A stretch of 8,500 nt of DNA from Sediminispirochaeta sp964394395 (GTDB lineage Bacteria > Spirochaetota > Spirochaetia > DSM-16054 > Sediminispirochaetaceae), in NCBI GenBank assembly GCA_964394395.1, contig CAYMWV010000150.1, positions 1 through 8,500 on the forward strand. Direction: 5' to 3'. Below the pieces are notes generated by a model. That model did no database searches. It was not told where the DNA came from and was given only the letters and a program-made list of their open reading frames with translations. The position numbers and the translations under genes were made by a program. Each line of letters opens with the position of its first letter. Positions within the stretch are counted from its first letter, which is position 1. Shown one piece after another: positions 1-6,095 of the stretch.

Positions 1-100
1 GGTTTTTTATACCTTCCATCACTTCAGCGGTGAACCGGCACTGCTCCGCCTTTCCCGCTATCTTAGCTGAACGAGGGGGATCTTTCTCAGCATCAAGCAA
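1..100 (-). CDS. Possible 5' part of a gene downstream of the LacI regulator (cut by window edge)
   Basis: A minus-strand frame starting with TTG at 100-98, overlapping the end of the regulator by 8 nt, stays open to the window edge (about 33 codons). It begins L-L-D-A-E-K-D-P-P-R and includes A-E-Q-C-R-F-T-A-E-V-M-E-G-I-K, which looks protein-like, but I recognise no family. The GAGGAG upstream lies only 1 nt from the TTG, which is too close for a good Shine-Dalgarno site. An ATG overlapping the regulator's TGA (TGATG) has that GGAG at good spacing, but its frame stops after 11 codons. A 33-codon open stretch is also likely by chance. The stretch may equally be non-coding; I see no other feature in it. 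Confidence 0.2.
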   Translation of the reverse strand, partial: MLDAEKDPPRSAKIAGKAEQCRFTAEVMEGIKN

Positions 101-1244
101 TCTCCTCTGGAACTAACTCTTTTAGAACAATCTCTGTGGGGGTAAAAACAAGCTTCCCCTCTGGTGCTGCCTCTCCCTGGCAGATTCTATGAAGGATCTT
201 TACCGCTTCGGCCCCCTGAGCGTAAGGATCCTGGCTTACAAGAGCATCAATAATGGAACTTTTAAGATATTTCAGAAGCTCTTCACTTCGGTCATACCCG
301 ATCAAGACCGGCTTTTCTCCCCCTGCAAAGGTGAGTTTCTCCAGGGCCCGGGCTGCTCCGATGCAGGCACTTCCGGTGGCGCAGAAAATGGCTGCCAGCG
401 GGGACCCCAGGACCGTTTTATGACCTGAGAGGGAGCTCATTTTGCTTTGAACAATCGCTTCCGCCTGCTCTTCATCATCCAGGCACTCCTCGGTTGGCAA
501 TATGGATCGTCCCGGGTCATGGGATTGCATGTAATCGAGAAAGCCTCTAATGCGTTCAACATGGCCGAATAAATTCTGCTTTCCGGTAATCGGGAGCACT
601 GCTCCTTTCCCGAATCTGACCATCTTAGCCAGGAGTTCACCGGCAATCCTTCCGCTGTGGTAGAGGTCTTGTCCTACAAAACAGTCCCGGCTCGAATCGG
701 GAAGGTCGCTGTTAACCGTCACCACCCGGTGGGGGCTCTCCTTACTATCCTGAGACTTCCACAAATCGACAGCCCTTTTGGGTTCATCCATCGACCGGGG
801 AAGGAGGATAAGGGCTTCTATCTCTTCAGGGAGCTTTTGGATAATCTCCTTCTCTTGTGTCCCCCCTTGTCTCCCCCCCTCACGACCTGTTTGAAACAAC
901 TCAAGCTCTATGACCGGATCCTGGAGGTTTTTTGCTGCATCGACTGCTCCCTGCAAAACGGGCTGAAAGAAATAGTCCGGTTGGGAGGGGAGAATAATAG
1001 CCGCCTTTATCCGCTTTCGGAGGGAGAGGAGGGAGCTTACTTTACCTGCCCCATAGCCCAGTTCTCTCGCTTTTTCAATAACTTCCCTTCTGGTCGTTTC
1101 ATTGATCCGCCCCCGGTTATGGATTGCCCGATCCACCGTCCCCCGGCTTATTCCGAGACTTTCCGCTATCATTTCCAGAGTGACCCGGCCGCTTTCATCT
1201 TTCATACTGAAGTCAAGCATAGGCGGGGCTGGGAGACTTGTCAA
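93..1244 (-). CDS. LacI-family transcriptional regulator with a sugar-binding-type sensor domain
   Basis: This is probably a DNA-binding repressor or activator that responds to a small ligand such as a sugar. An N-terminal LacI helix-turn-helix lies at about residues 21-40 (VTLEMIAESLGISRGTVDRA), with the rest of the headpiece through ELGY at 61-64. Residues ~78-375 form a periplasmic-binding-protein-like effector domain: AAIILPSQPDYFFQPVLQG opens it and ALVSQDPYAQGAEAVKIL lies near its end. The length of 383 aa is slightly long for LacI proteins (usually 330-350), owing to a 20-residue N-terminal lead. I accept the TTG start at 1244 because GGAAAGAAAGG lies just upstream; the internal ATGs (residues 9 and 14) have no Shine-Dalgarno site, but a start at residue 14 would give a more typical N-terminus. 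It is transcribed divergently from the BI-1 gene, 56 bp away. The ligand and target operon cannot be told from the window; the presumed regulated genes probably lie to the left of it. Confidence 0.88.
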   Translation of the reverse strand: MTSLPAPPMLDFSMKDESGRVTLEMIAESLGISRGTVDRAIHNRGRINETTRREVIEKARELGYGAGKVSSLLSLRKRIKAAIILPSQPDYFFQPVLQGAVDAAKNLQDPVIELELFQTGREGGRQGGTQEKEIIQKLPEEIEALILLPRSMDEPKRAVDLWKSQDSKESPHRVVTVNSDLPDSSRDCFVGQDLYHSGRIAGELLAKMVRFGKGAVLPITGKQNLFGHVERIRGFLDYMQSHDPGRSILPTEECLDDEEQAEAIVQSKMSSLSGHKTVLGSPLAAIFCATGSACIGAARALEKLTFAGGEKPVLIGYDRSEELLKYLKSSIIDALVSQDPYAQGAEAVKILHRICQGEAAPEGKLVFTPTEIVLKELVPEEIA

Positions 1245-1266
1245 TCAGCCTTTCTTTCCTTACCTT
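1238..1266 (+). promoter_or_regulatory. Candidate sigma70 promoter for the BI-1 gene
   Basis: TTGTCA (1238-1243), a 17-nt spacer and TACCTT (1261-1266) give a strong -35 and a mediocre -10. The predicted start near 1273 would give a leader of about 28 nt containing the GGAGG at 1290-1294. The -35 covers the start codon of the divergent LacI-type gene. This is read by eye and unscored. Confidence 0.35.
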
Positions 1267-1300
1267 GTAGGGAACTGAAGAACACTAATGGAGGATTCAT

Positions 1301-2005
1301 ATGGCATACAGCAGAAGCGAAGCGCTCCACAATAGCGCAGTGCGGGAACGGAGCATTCTCCGGAATGTCTATCTCTGGATGACCGCCGGGCTTGCACTTA
1401 CCGGTATTGTCGCCAGAACGGTAGCTTCTTCCCAAACCATGGTTCAGGCCCTGGTGGGTAATCCCATGCTCTTTTTCGGCCTCATTATCGGTGAGCTGGT
1501 TCTGGTCTTCTTCCTCTCTGCAAGAATCAACAAGATGAGCGCTTCGACGGCGACCTTTGCATTTGCCGGCTACGCCCTCTTGAACGGGGTTACCCTCAGT
1601 CTGGTATTCCTCGCCTATACGGGGCAGACCATCGCACTTGCCTTTTTTACCACCGCTGCAACCTTTGGGGGGATGAGTCTGTGGGGGCTTTTTACCAAAC
1701 GGGATTTGTCCGGAATGGGCCACTACCTGATCATGGGGGTATGGGGGATACTGATTGCTTCACTGATTAACATGTTTCTCCAGTCAAGTGGTCTTTATTA
1801 CATCATCAGCTACATCGGTGTTGCTGTTTTTATGGGTTTGACCGCTTACGATACCCAGCTGATCAAGCGGTGGAACGCCGCCTACGGCAGCTCAATCGAT
1901 GAAGAGCAGTACATCAAACTATCCATCATTGGAGCTCTCAAGCTCTATCTTGATTTTGTGAATATGTTTCTCTTTATTCTCCGCATCTTTGGCGGCCGGG
2001 ATTAA
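1301..2005 (+). CDS. BAX inhibitor-1 (TMBIM/YccA/YetJ-like) integral membrane protein
   Basis: This 234-aa inner-membrane protein has seven hydrophobic segments at about residues 24-44, 55-75, 84-106, 108-130, 141-160, 165-185 and 206-230, the BI-1 topology. A cytosolic N-terminus precedes them. Family hallmarks are AYDTQ (D184) in the sixth segment and LYLDFVNMFLFILRIFG (D218) in the seventh. These match the two aspartates that form the pH-sensitive latch in Bacillus YetJ, with a loop about ten residues longer between them. Members act as proton-regulated calcium-leak channels (YetJ) or as modulators of the FtsH protease (E. coli YccA); which applies here cannot be told. The ATG at 1301 has GGAGG six bases upstream, so the start is secure. 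It is followed by a likely terminator and is probably monocistronic. Confidence 0.95.
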   Translation: MAYSRSEALHNSAVRERSILRNVYLWMTAGLALTGIVARTVASSQTMVQALVGNPMLFFGLIIGELVLVFFLSARINKMSASTATFAFAGYALLNGVTLSLVFLAYTGQTIALAFFTTAATFGGMSLWGLFTKRDLSGMGHYLIMGVWGILIASLINMFLQSSGLYYIISYIGVAVFMGLTAYDTQLIKRWNAAYGSSIDEEQYIKLSIIGALKLYLDFVNMFLFILRIFGGRD

Positions 2006-2015
2006 CCGAGCGCTT

Positions 2016-2046
2016 CCCGGCTCCCCTGAGGGACCCCGGGTTTTCC
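2016..2046 (+). terminator. Probable rho-independent terminator after the BI-1 gene
   Basis: A GC-rich hairpin starts 11 nt after the stop codon. CCCGG (2016-2020) pairs with CCGGG (2036-2040), and inside it TCCC (2022-2025) pairs with GGGA (2030-2033) around a CTGA loop, with a 1/2-nt internal bulge. TTTT follows directly at 2041-2044. The U tract is short, so termination may be partial and some readthrough into the permease gene is possible. Confidence 0.55.
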
Positions 2047-2101
2047 AGCAGTTAGTGTGTTGATCATGTTTTGACGGTAAGGAGCTAATAGAACACAGCA
2101 G

Positions 2102-3046
2102 ATGGAACACTTGCTTTTTACCGTCGAGACGGTGCTGCCTATCTTTCTGATTATCCTCCTGGGAATGTTTCTGGAGAGGAAAAAGATTATCGATGACCGT
2201 TTCGTCTCAACATCCAACTATATTGTCTTTCATATTGCCCTGCCTGCCCTCATTTTTTCCAAAATAGCTGCTACCGATTTCTTCTCCCTCTTTTTCTGGC
2301 AGGAGATTGGGGTAATGGCTGCTTCGGTTCTCCTGCTGTTTGGTCTGAGTTGGATTATATCCGGTTTTATCTCCTTCAGCAGGGAGAGCAGGGCCTCTTT
2401 TGTAGCCTGTTCCATCCACGGCAATGTGGCGATTTTGGGGCTGGCAGTACTGGGCTCGGTTTTTGGGGATGCAGGGATGGCTAAAGGGGCGATTATCCTC
2501 TCTTTCATAATGCCCCTTTACAATGTCCTCACCGTTACCTCCCTCTCCATCCTGGCAGGTCGGGATGGAGCCTTATCCCCTTTCACGATTGTAAAGCGGA
2601 TTGCGAGGAACCCCCTCATTCTTGCGGCACTGTTTGCTCTTCCCTTTAGCCTGAGCAGCTATTCGGTACCTGGAACGGTGCTGCGTACCATTAATGTACT
2701 CTCTGCAATGACTCTGCCGGTGGCACTTATTGGTATTGGCGCAAGCCTCTCCTTTGCTACCATCCGAAACAGTTGGAAATACGCCCTTCTTTCCGGGGGA
2801 ATGAAGATCCTTCTATCCCCTCTGCTGGTCCTTGGGCTATCTCTCTTTTTCGGATTTTCCCGCTTCTCTACCGGGGTGATGGTTCTCTTCGCCGGAGCTC
2901 CCACTGCAGTTGCCGCTTTTATTATGAGCAGCTCCATGGGGGCTGATGGGAAACTGGCGGCATCGATCATCACCATTGATACCCTGGCCTCTCTCTTCAC
3001 CATGGGAGGCGCTATCCTGGCCTTCCGCTACCTTGGATGGATTTAA
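2102..3046 (+). CDS. AEC-family (auxin efflux carrier-like) permease
   Basis: This 314-aa inner-membrane transporter of the AEC/BART superfamily has about ten hydrophobic segments in two halves of five. The first half opens with VLPIFLIILLGMFLERKKI (residues 11-29), a very typical AEC N-terminus. It contains the broken-helix motif ACSIHGNVAILGL (102-114), and the second half contains FAGAPTAVAAFIMSSSMGAD (263-282). The ARNPLI that joins the halves (168-173) is also characteristic. Bacterial AEC proteins export or exchange organic anions such as malate; the substrate cannot be predicted. The ATG at 2102 has no well-placed ribosome site: AAGGAG lies 17 nt upstream, and an in-frame TAA at 2078 leaves no alternative start. 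A weak TTGATC-N18-GCTAAT (2060-2089) could start a very short leader. The stop is 15 bp from that of the convergent UPF0280 gene, with no visible terminator between. Confidence 0.93.
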   Translation: MEHLLFTVETVLPIFLIILLGMFLERKKIIDDRFVSTSNYIVFHIALPALIFSKIAATDFFSLFFWQEIGVMAASVLLLFGLSWIISGFISFSRESRASFVACSIHGNVAILGLAVLGSVFGDAGMAKGAIILSFIMPLYNVLTVTSLSILAGRDGALSPFTIVKRIARNPLILAALFALPFSLSSYSVPGTVLRTINVLSAMTLPVALIGIGASLSFATIRNSWKYALLSGGMKILLSPLLVLGLSLFFGFSRFSTGVMVLFAGAPTAVAAFIMSSSMGADGKLAASIITIDTLASLFTMGGAILAFRYLGWI

Positions 3047-3061
3047 CGTATGGCCGATTGT

Positions 3062-3850
3062 CTAACCGGGGAACTTACTGCCAGGGGCCTTGACCACCTT
3101 CGCAGTAAGCTCCGCATGTTCAAGACGCACAAGGTCAGGTATCTTCCCGGCAGCGGCCATCTGCCGTCCTTGGAAAATGAGAACACCCAATATACCGGTA
3201 ATAGAGGCAATCTCCTCCGCCACTTCCTGAATTGAGAGAGAGCCCCCCACTTTGTTTGCCCCCATGGTGGCAGCTGCGTCCGCCAGAGCTCCCGATGCGG
3301 AGAATACGCTTACCAGTTCCGCCTTTCCCAGGCTGATCGAGTGACCCATGGTAGAGCTGGAGGAGCAGATTGCCAGTGGAGCTTCTTCAGGAAGGATGTG
3401 AAGGGCCAGGGAGTTGAAGGGGGAGTTTTCGGCTTTTCCAGTATAAAGGCCAACGCTTGTCGGGACGTTGGGGATGAGAAAAAGATCACCTCCATTATTT
3501 ATGATAGCTTCCGGCGCCCCACAGTTGAGGGCAGCTTCAGCCGCCTTTTGGGCAAAGGTTCCTGCTACGGCGGCCATCGGGCCGGTACCGGTAAGAATAC
3601 TCGCTTCATGCATGGCAATTGCTGTATCAGGGGGATTGCCGGGTAGATTGGGAAGGGGAGAAAAGGAGGAGGCGAAGAGTGGCACCTGGCGAATATATTC
3701 TTCAAGCCTGTTTCGCAACCGTTTTATTGTCCTGACAGCGGCGGGGAAGGCTGGGCTGTTAATCCTGTAATGGGCATCGTGAAAAGAAAAGAGGCGGAAC
3801 TCCCTTGGCTTTCTCTCTTCTTCCTCTTTTTTACTGCCGCCGATAGCCAT
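3062..3850 (-). CDS. UPF0280 (COG2122) ApbE-like protein, putative sulfur-transfer partner in homocysteine synthesis
   Basis: This 262-aa soluble protein has no signal peptide or lipobox, unlike true ApbE lipoproteins. The ApbE-like core shows TGTGPMAAVAG (87-97), INNGGDLF (117-124), an ICSSSSTMGHSISLGKAE stretch (161-178) and GALADAAATMGANK (187-200). C110 and C162 sit in these conserved segments. The lysine/glutamate-rich N-terminus (residues 7-16) is probably disordered. It is the last gene of the three-gene operon, 18 nt after the ferredoxin gene, with only a weak AAAGAG ribosome site. UPF0280 genes cluster with DUF39 and NIL-ferredoxin genes in methanogens and sulfate reducers. Genetic work in those bacteria points to a role in homocysteine formation, proposed to be supply of persulfide sulfur; that biochemical role is inferred, not proven. 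I find nothing suggesting FMN-transferase activity beyond the fold. Confidence 0.88.
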   Translation of the reverse strand: MAIGGSKKEEEERKPREFRLFSFHDAHYRINSPAFPAAVRTIKRLRNRLEEYIRQVPLFASSFSPLPNLPGNPPDTAIAMHEASILTGTGPMAAVAGTFAQKAAEAALNCGAPEAIINNGGDLFLIPNVPTSVGLYTGKAENSPFNSLALHILPEEAPLAICSSSSTMGHSISLGKAELVSVFSASGALADAAATMGANKVGGSLSIQEVAEEIASITGILGVLIFQGRQMAAAGKIPDLVRLEHAELTAKVVKAPGSKFPG

Positions 3851-3868
3851 GAAGCAAACTCTTTCTGC

Positions 3869-4300
3869 CTAGAAAACGGAGAAACAGGCGCCGTAGGGGC
3901 AGTTTCTGATACATGCAAGACATTCAATGCATTTGGAGGACTCAAAGGTGATTCTCCGGCTTGTGGGAACAGTGATGTGGAGCGCTCCGGTGGGGCAGTG
4001 GGAGAGACAATTCCCGCACTGGGTACACTGCTCTTCGTTCCATCGTACTCCCTTCTCCGCTTCATCAACCACAACATTCTGCAGCTTTATGTATTCGACC
4101 CCCTGCTCCAGTTGTTCCGGCAGTCCGGAAATTTCGAGGACCATGAAGCCCTCTTCCTGGTCGGTAATCTTGGCTCTGAAAATATTTATAATGAGATCGA
4201 AATCCTTGACCAGATGGTAAACCAGAGGTTTTTCAGAGACTTGACTCGAAAAATTGAGAAGGTATTTCTTGGTAATCCGTTCGCTCTCCCTTCCTGCCAT
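3869..4300 (-). CDS. NIL-domain 2x[4Fe-4S] ferredoxin, electron donor for homocysteine synthesis
   Basis: This 143-aa cytoplasmic protein has an N-terminal NIL domain at about residues 10-80 (KYLLNF, then GFMVLEISGLPEQLEQGVEYI). This ACT-like fold is also found at the C-terminus of methionine ABC-transporter ATPases, where it binds the amino acid. The C-terminal half is a bacterial-type diferredoxin: C92xxC95xxC98xxxC102P and C124xxC127xxC130xxxC134P, enough for two [4Fe-4S] clusters, with one extra cysteine at 139. The Methanosarcina relative MA1822 works with the DUF39 enzyme in making homocysteine from aspartate semialdehyde, and this protein should supply the reducing electrons. The ATG follows the upstream stop by only 3 nt, and its GGGAGG ribosome site overlaps the DUF39 stop codon (GGAGGTAA), so the two genes are likely translationally coupled. 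Confidence 0.93.
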   Translation of the reverse strand: MAGRESERITKKYLLNFSSQVSEKPLVYHLVKDFDLIINIFRAKITDQEEGFMVLEISGLPEQLEQGVEYIKLQNVVVDEAEKGVRWNEEQCTQCGNCLSHCPTGALHITVPTSRRITFESSKCIECLACIRNCPYGACFSVF

Positions 4301-4303
4301 CTC

Positions 4304-5494
4304 TTACCTCCCCTGTTCCCGTACTTCCAGCGGTTTCATCCCCTGTTCTCTTGGCAGAAGCTGCATCGGCTCGCTGAGCAGGAAAGCCCCCCTGGCTATT
4401 TCACCCTTCAGCTCTTCTGCAATTTCCAGTGCCAGGGGGTAACTGGAGAGGGAGGATACCTCCACACTTTTCCCAAGAATCTCTACCTTGCCGCTTTTTA
4501 GCTCTTCGTAGTTGACACTGGCCAACACCTTTCCCGTCTTTTGCGGATAGTCATGGGAGTAATCGATAACTTCTGCCGGGATATCCCTGTCCCTGACTGT
4601 GGTTTTTAGAAGCATCTCTTCATCCAGGATGGGGATCGGGATACCCACCCCGAGGGAGAGGGAGACACCGTAGCCTCTCAGGCTCAAGCCCCGGACGTAG
4701 CGTCCCTTCATCTCTTTCATGTTCCCTGTCAATCCCAGGGTTCCAGCTCCTCCGGTGGGAACACCCCCGGCGGTCCGTTCTATTGAGGGGGCGTGTTGAG
4801 TTCCTTCAGCGTATACGTGGCCCCGTGCTCCTGCAAGCCACACCGAAGTCCCGATACCGATGGTACGGTAGAGAGGATCATTTAAAAGAGGAGAGAGCTG
4901 TCCGGCGCTGGAGTAGGTGAGATTTTTCATCCCCGGTTTCAGTTCTCCCAGGTAGGTGTATATGGTTTTATCGGAAACGTTGGTAGCCACGTTGTAGTTC
5001 TGATAACAGTTCCGGGGATTCACCATAATTGCCTGATTGAGGTCATTGATGGTGAAGTGGGTCCTGATCTCCTTCCTGGGGTATTCGTCGGTGCCGTATG
5101 AGAGGGCGAAGAGCTGGCAGCTCTCTCCCTTTACCAACTTCTCTATTACATGAGCTCCGCCGAACCGGAACTCTCCGGGATAGTAGGCGTTGGCCGGGTC
5201 GTTGTGCATCAGCTGGGTGGCCCCCAGGTAGGCATCCACCGCCGCTAAACCGCTGTAAGCAGCTACATCATCTATCCACGCCTCGGTGATCCGCATTTTG
5301 GGGCTTGGATGCCCAAAGTTCAGAAAGGCTCCGGAGCTGCACATGGGGCCGAAAGTGGCGGTGGTAACCACATCAATCTCCTTCGCCGCCGCCGTAAGAC
5401 CCTTTTTGTCCACATAATCGATCACTTCATCCGCAGTAAGGACCACCGCCTTGCCAGATGCAATCTTCTCTTGAATTTCCCCGTAACTCTTCAT
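4304..5494 (-). CDS. DUF39 (COG1900) homocysteine biosynthesis enzyme, aspartate-semialdehyde sulfurtransferase
   Basis: This is a 396-aa single-domain DUF39 protein. Its methanogen relative MA1821 is needed for incorporating sulfide into aspartate semialdehyde to give homocysteine, the direct precursor of methionine. Visible signatures are TTATFGPMCSSGAFLNFGHP (44-63, C52), NAYYPGEFRFGGAHVIEKL (102-120), GESCQLFALSYGTDEYPR (123-140, C126), NPRNCYQNYNVATN (159-172, C163) and a glycine-rich TAGGVPTGGAGTLGLTGNMK (241-260). From memory, C52 and C126 lie where the two functionally important cysteines of MA1821 fall. Archaeal members often carry C-terminal CBS domains; this one ends without them. 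It is the first gene of the operon with the ferredoxin and UPF0280 genes. The ATG at 5494 has an AGGA eight bases upstream that may instead be part of a -10 box. Confidence 0.95.
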   Translation of the reverse strand: MKSYGEIQEKIASGKAVVLTADEVIDYVDKKGLTAAAKEIDVVTTATFGPMCSSGAFLNFGHPSPKMRITEAWIDDVAAYSGLAAVDAYLGATQLMHNDPANAYYPGEFRFGGAHVIEKLVKGESCQLFALSYGTDEYPRKEIRTHFTINDLNQAIMVNPRNCYQNYNVATNVSDKTIYTYLGELKPGMKNLTYSSAGQLSPLLNDPLYRTIGIGTSVWLAGARGHVYAEGTQHAPSIERTAGGVPTGGAGTLGLTGNMKEMKGRYVRGLSLRGYGVSLSLGVGIPIPILDEEMLLKTTVRDRDIPAEVIDYSHDYPQKTGKVLASVNYEELKSGKVEILGKSVEVSSLSSYPLALEIAEELKGEIARGAFLLSEPMQLLPREQGMKPLEVREQGR

Positions 5495-5500
5495 GGGGCA

Positions 5501-5529
5501 ATCCTAAATGAATCTTTTTATCTCGACAA
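5501..5529 (-). promoter_or_regulatory. Candidate promoter for the homocysteine operon
   Basis: On the minus strand, TTGTCG (5529-5524), a 17-nt spacer and TAGGAT (5506-5501) match sigma70 at four of six positions in each box. The -10 ends six bases before the ATG, so the transcript could be leaderless. The same AGGA could instead be a ribosome site on a longer transcript. I see no SAM riboswitch or T-box-like structure in the 163-bp gap (5495-5657). Confidence 0.3.
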
Positions 5530-5584
5530 GCAGGGCCAAGAGGTGGTGGGGCTAAGAAGGGGGAGAGAAAAGTGAGAAAAGCGG

Positions 5585-5612
5585 TTGAATTTCACGATAA
5601 AAAACATACAAT
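5585..5612 (+). promoter_or_regulatory. Candidate sigma70 promoter for cheY
   Basis: TTGAAT (5585-5590), a 16-nt spacer and TACAAT (5607-5612) make a good sigma70-type promoter in an A/T-rich stretch. The predicted start near 5619 gives a leader of about 39 nt with the GGGAGGA ribosome site at 5646-5652. Confidence 0.5.
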
Positions 5613-5657
5613 AGAGGTAATATAGATTGGCTTAACCACTCTTCCGGGAGGACGATT

Positions 5658-6095
5658 TTGAAAACAAAAGCAGATTTTCCTGATATCAATTCGAGAAATC
5701 CTGATGGTCTGGGTCCGGATGGGAATCCCTATAAAATCCTGATTGTTGATGACTCCATGTTTGTAAAAAAACAGCTAAGCCAGATCCTCGGCAGTGAAGG
5801 GTACGATGTGGTGGATACCGCCGGTCATGGTGCAGAGGCGGTGGAGAAGTACAAGGAGTACTATCCAGGGATAGATCTGGTCACTATGGATATCACCATG
5901 CCGGGGATGGATGGAGTTACTGCCCTGGAGAAGATTATTGAATTTGATAAAGAGGCAAAGATTGTGATGATTTCAGCCCTGGGAAAACAGGATTTGGTTA
6001 AAAAGTCCTTTATGCTGGGTGCAAAAAACTATATCATCAAACCCCTGGAAAGAAAAAAGGTGTTAGAACGGCTTAAGAATGCTCTGGAAGGGTGA
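5658..6095 (+). CDS. cheY: CheY-like chemotaxis response regulator (single receiver domain)
   Basis: This 145-aa cytoplasmic receiver has all the phosphorylation residues: acidic pair D31/D32 (ILIVDDSMF), phospho-acceptor D78 (VTMDITMPGMDG), S106 (MISALGK), Y125 and K128 (YIIKPL). There is no output domain, so it should act by protein contact; in spirochaetes CheY-P binds the flagellar motor switch. Residues 1-25 are an extension absent from E. coli CheY but, as I recall, present in treponemal CheY, and the body is very similar to that group. The start is TTG at 5658, chosen because GGGAGGA lies five bases upstream. In treponemes cheY is usually in an operon with cheA, cheW and cheX; here it stands alone with its own promoter. 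Its last 23 nt overlap the convergent PHP gene. A non-chemotaxis receiver is possible but less likely. Confidence 0.9.
   Translation: MKTKADFPDINSRNPDGLGPDGNPYKILIVDDSMFVKKQLSQILGSEGYDVVDTAGHGAEAVEKYKEYYPGIDLVTMDITMPGMDGVTALEKIIEFDKEAKIVMISALGKQDLVKKSFMLGAKNYIIKPLERKKVLERLKNALEG

Noticed and set aside
657..1382. Long plus-strand open frame (241 codons) opposite the LacI-type gene
   Set aside because: It is antisense to a well-supported regulator, its translation resembles no protein family, and it runs into the BI-1 gene.
2079..2084. AAGGAG as the ribosome site of the AEC permease
   Set aside because: It is 17 nt from the only usable ATG and no in-frame start lies closer, so it is unlikely to be the functional site.
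3047..3061. Bidirectional terminator between the convergent permease and UPF0280 genes
   Set aside because: The gap is 15 bp and contains no inverted repeat with a T tract on either strand.
3770..4501. Plus-strand open frame (243 codons) opposite the ferredoxin and DUF39 genes
   Set aside because: It lies across three clearly coding minus-strand genes; the translation is low-complexity and unrecognisable.
5495..5657. SAM riboswitch or T-box upstream of the homocysteine operon
   Set aside because: I expected methionine-related RNA control here but see no matching stems, no T-box-like conserved element and no terminator hairpin on the minus strand.
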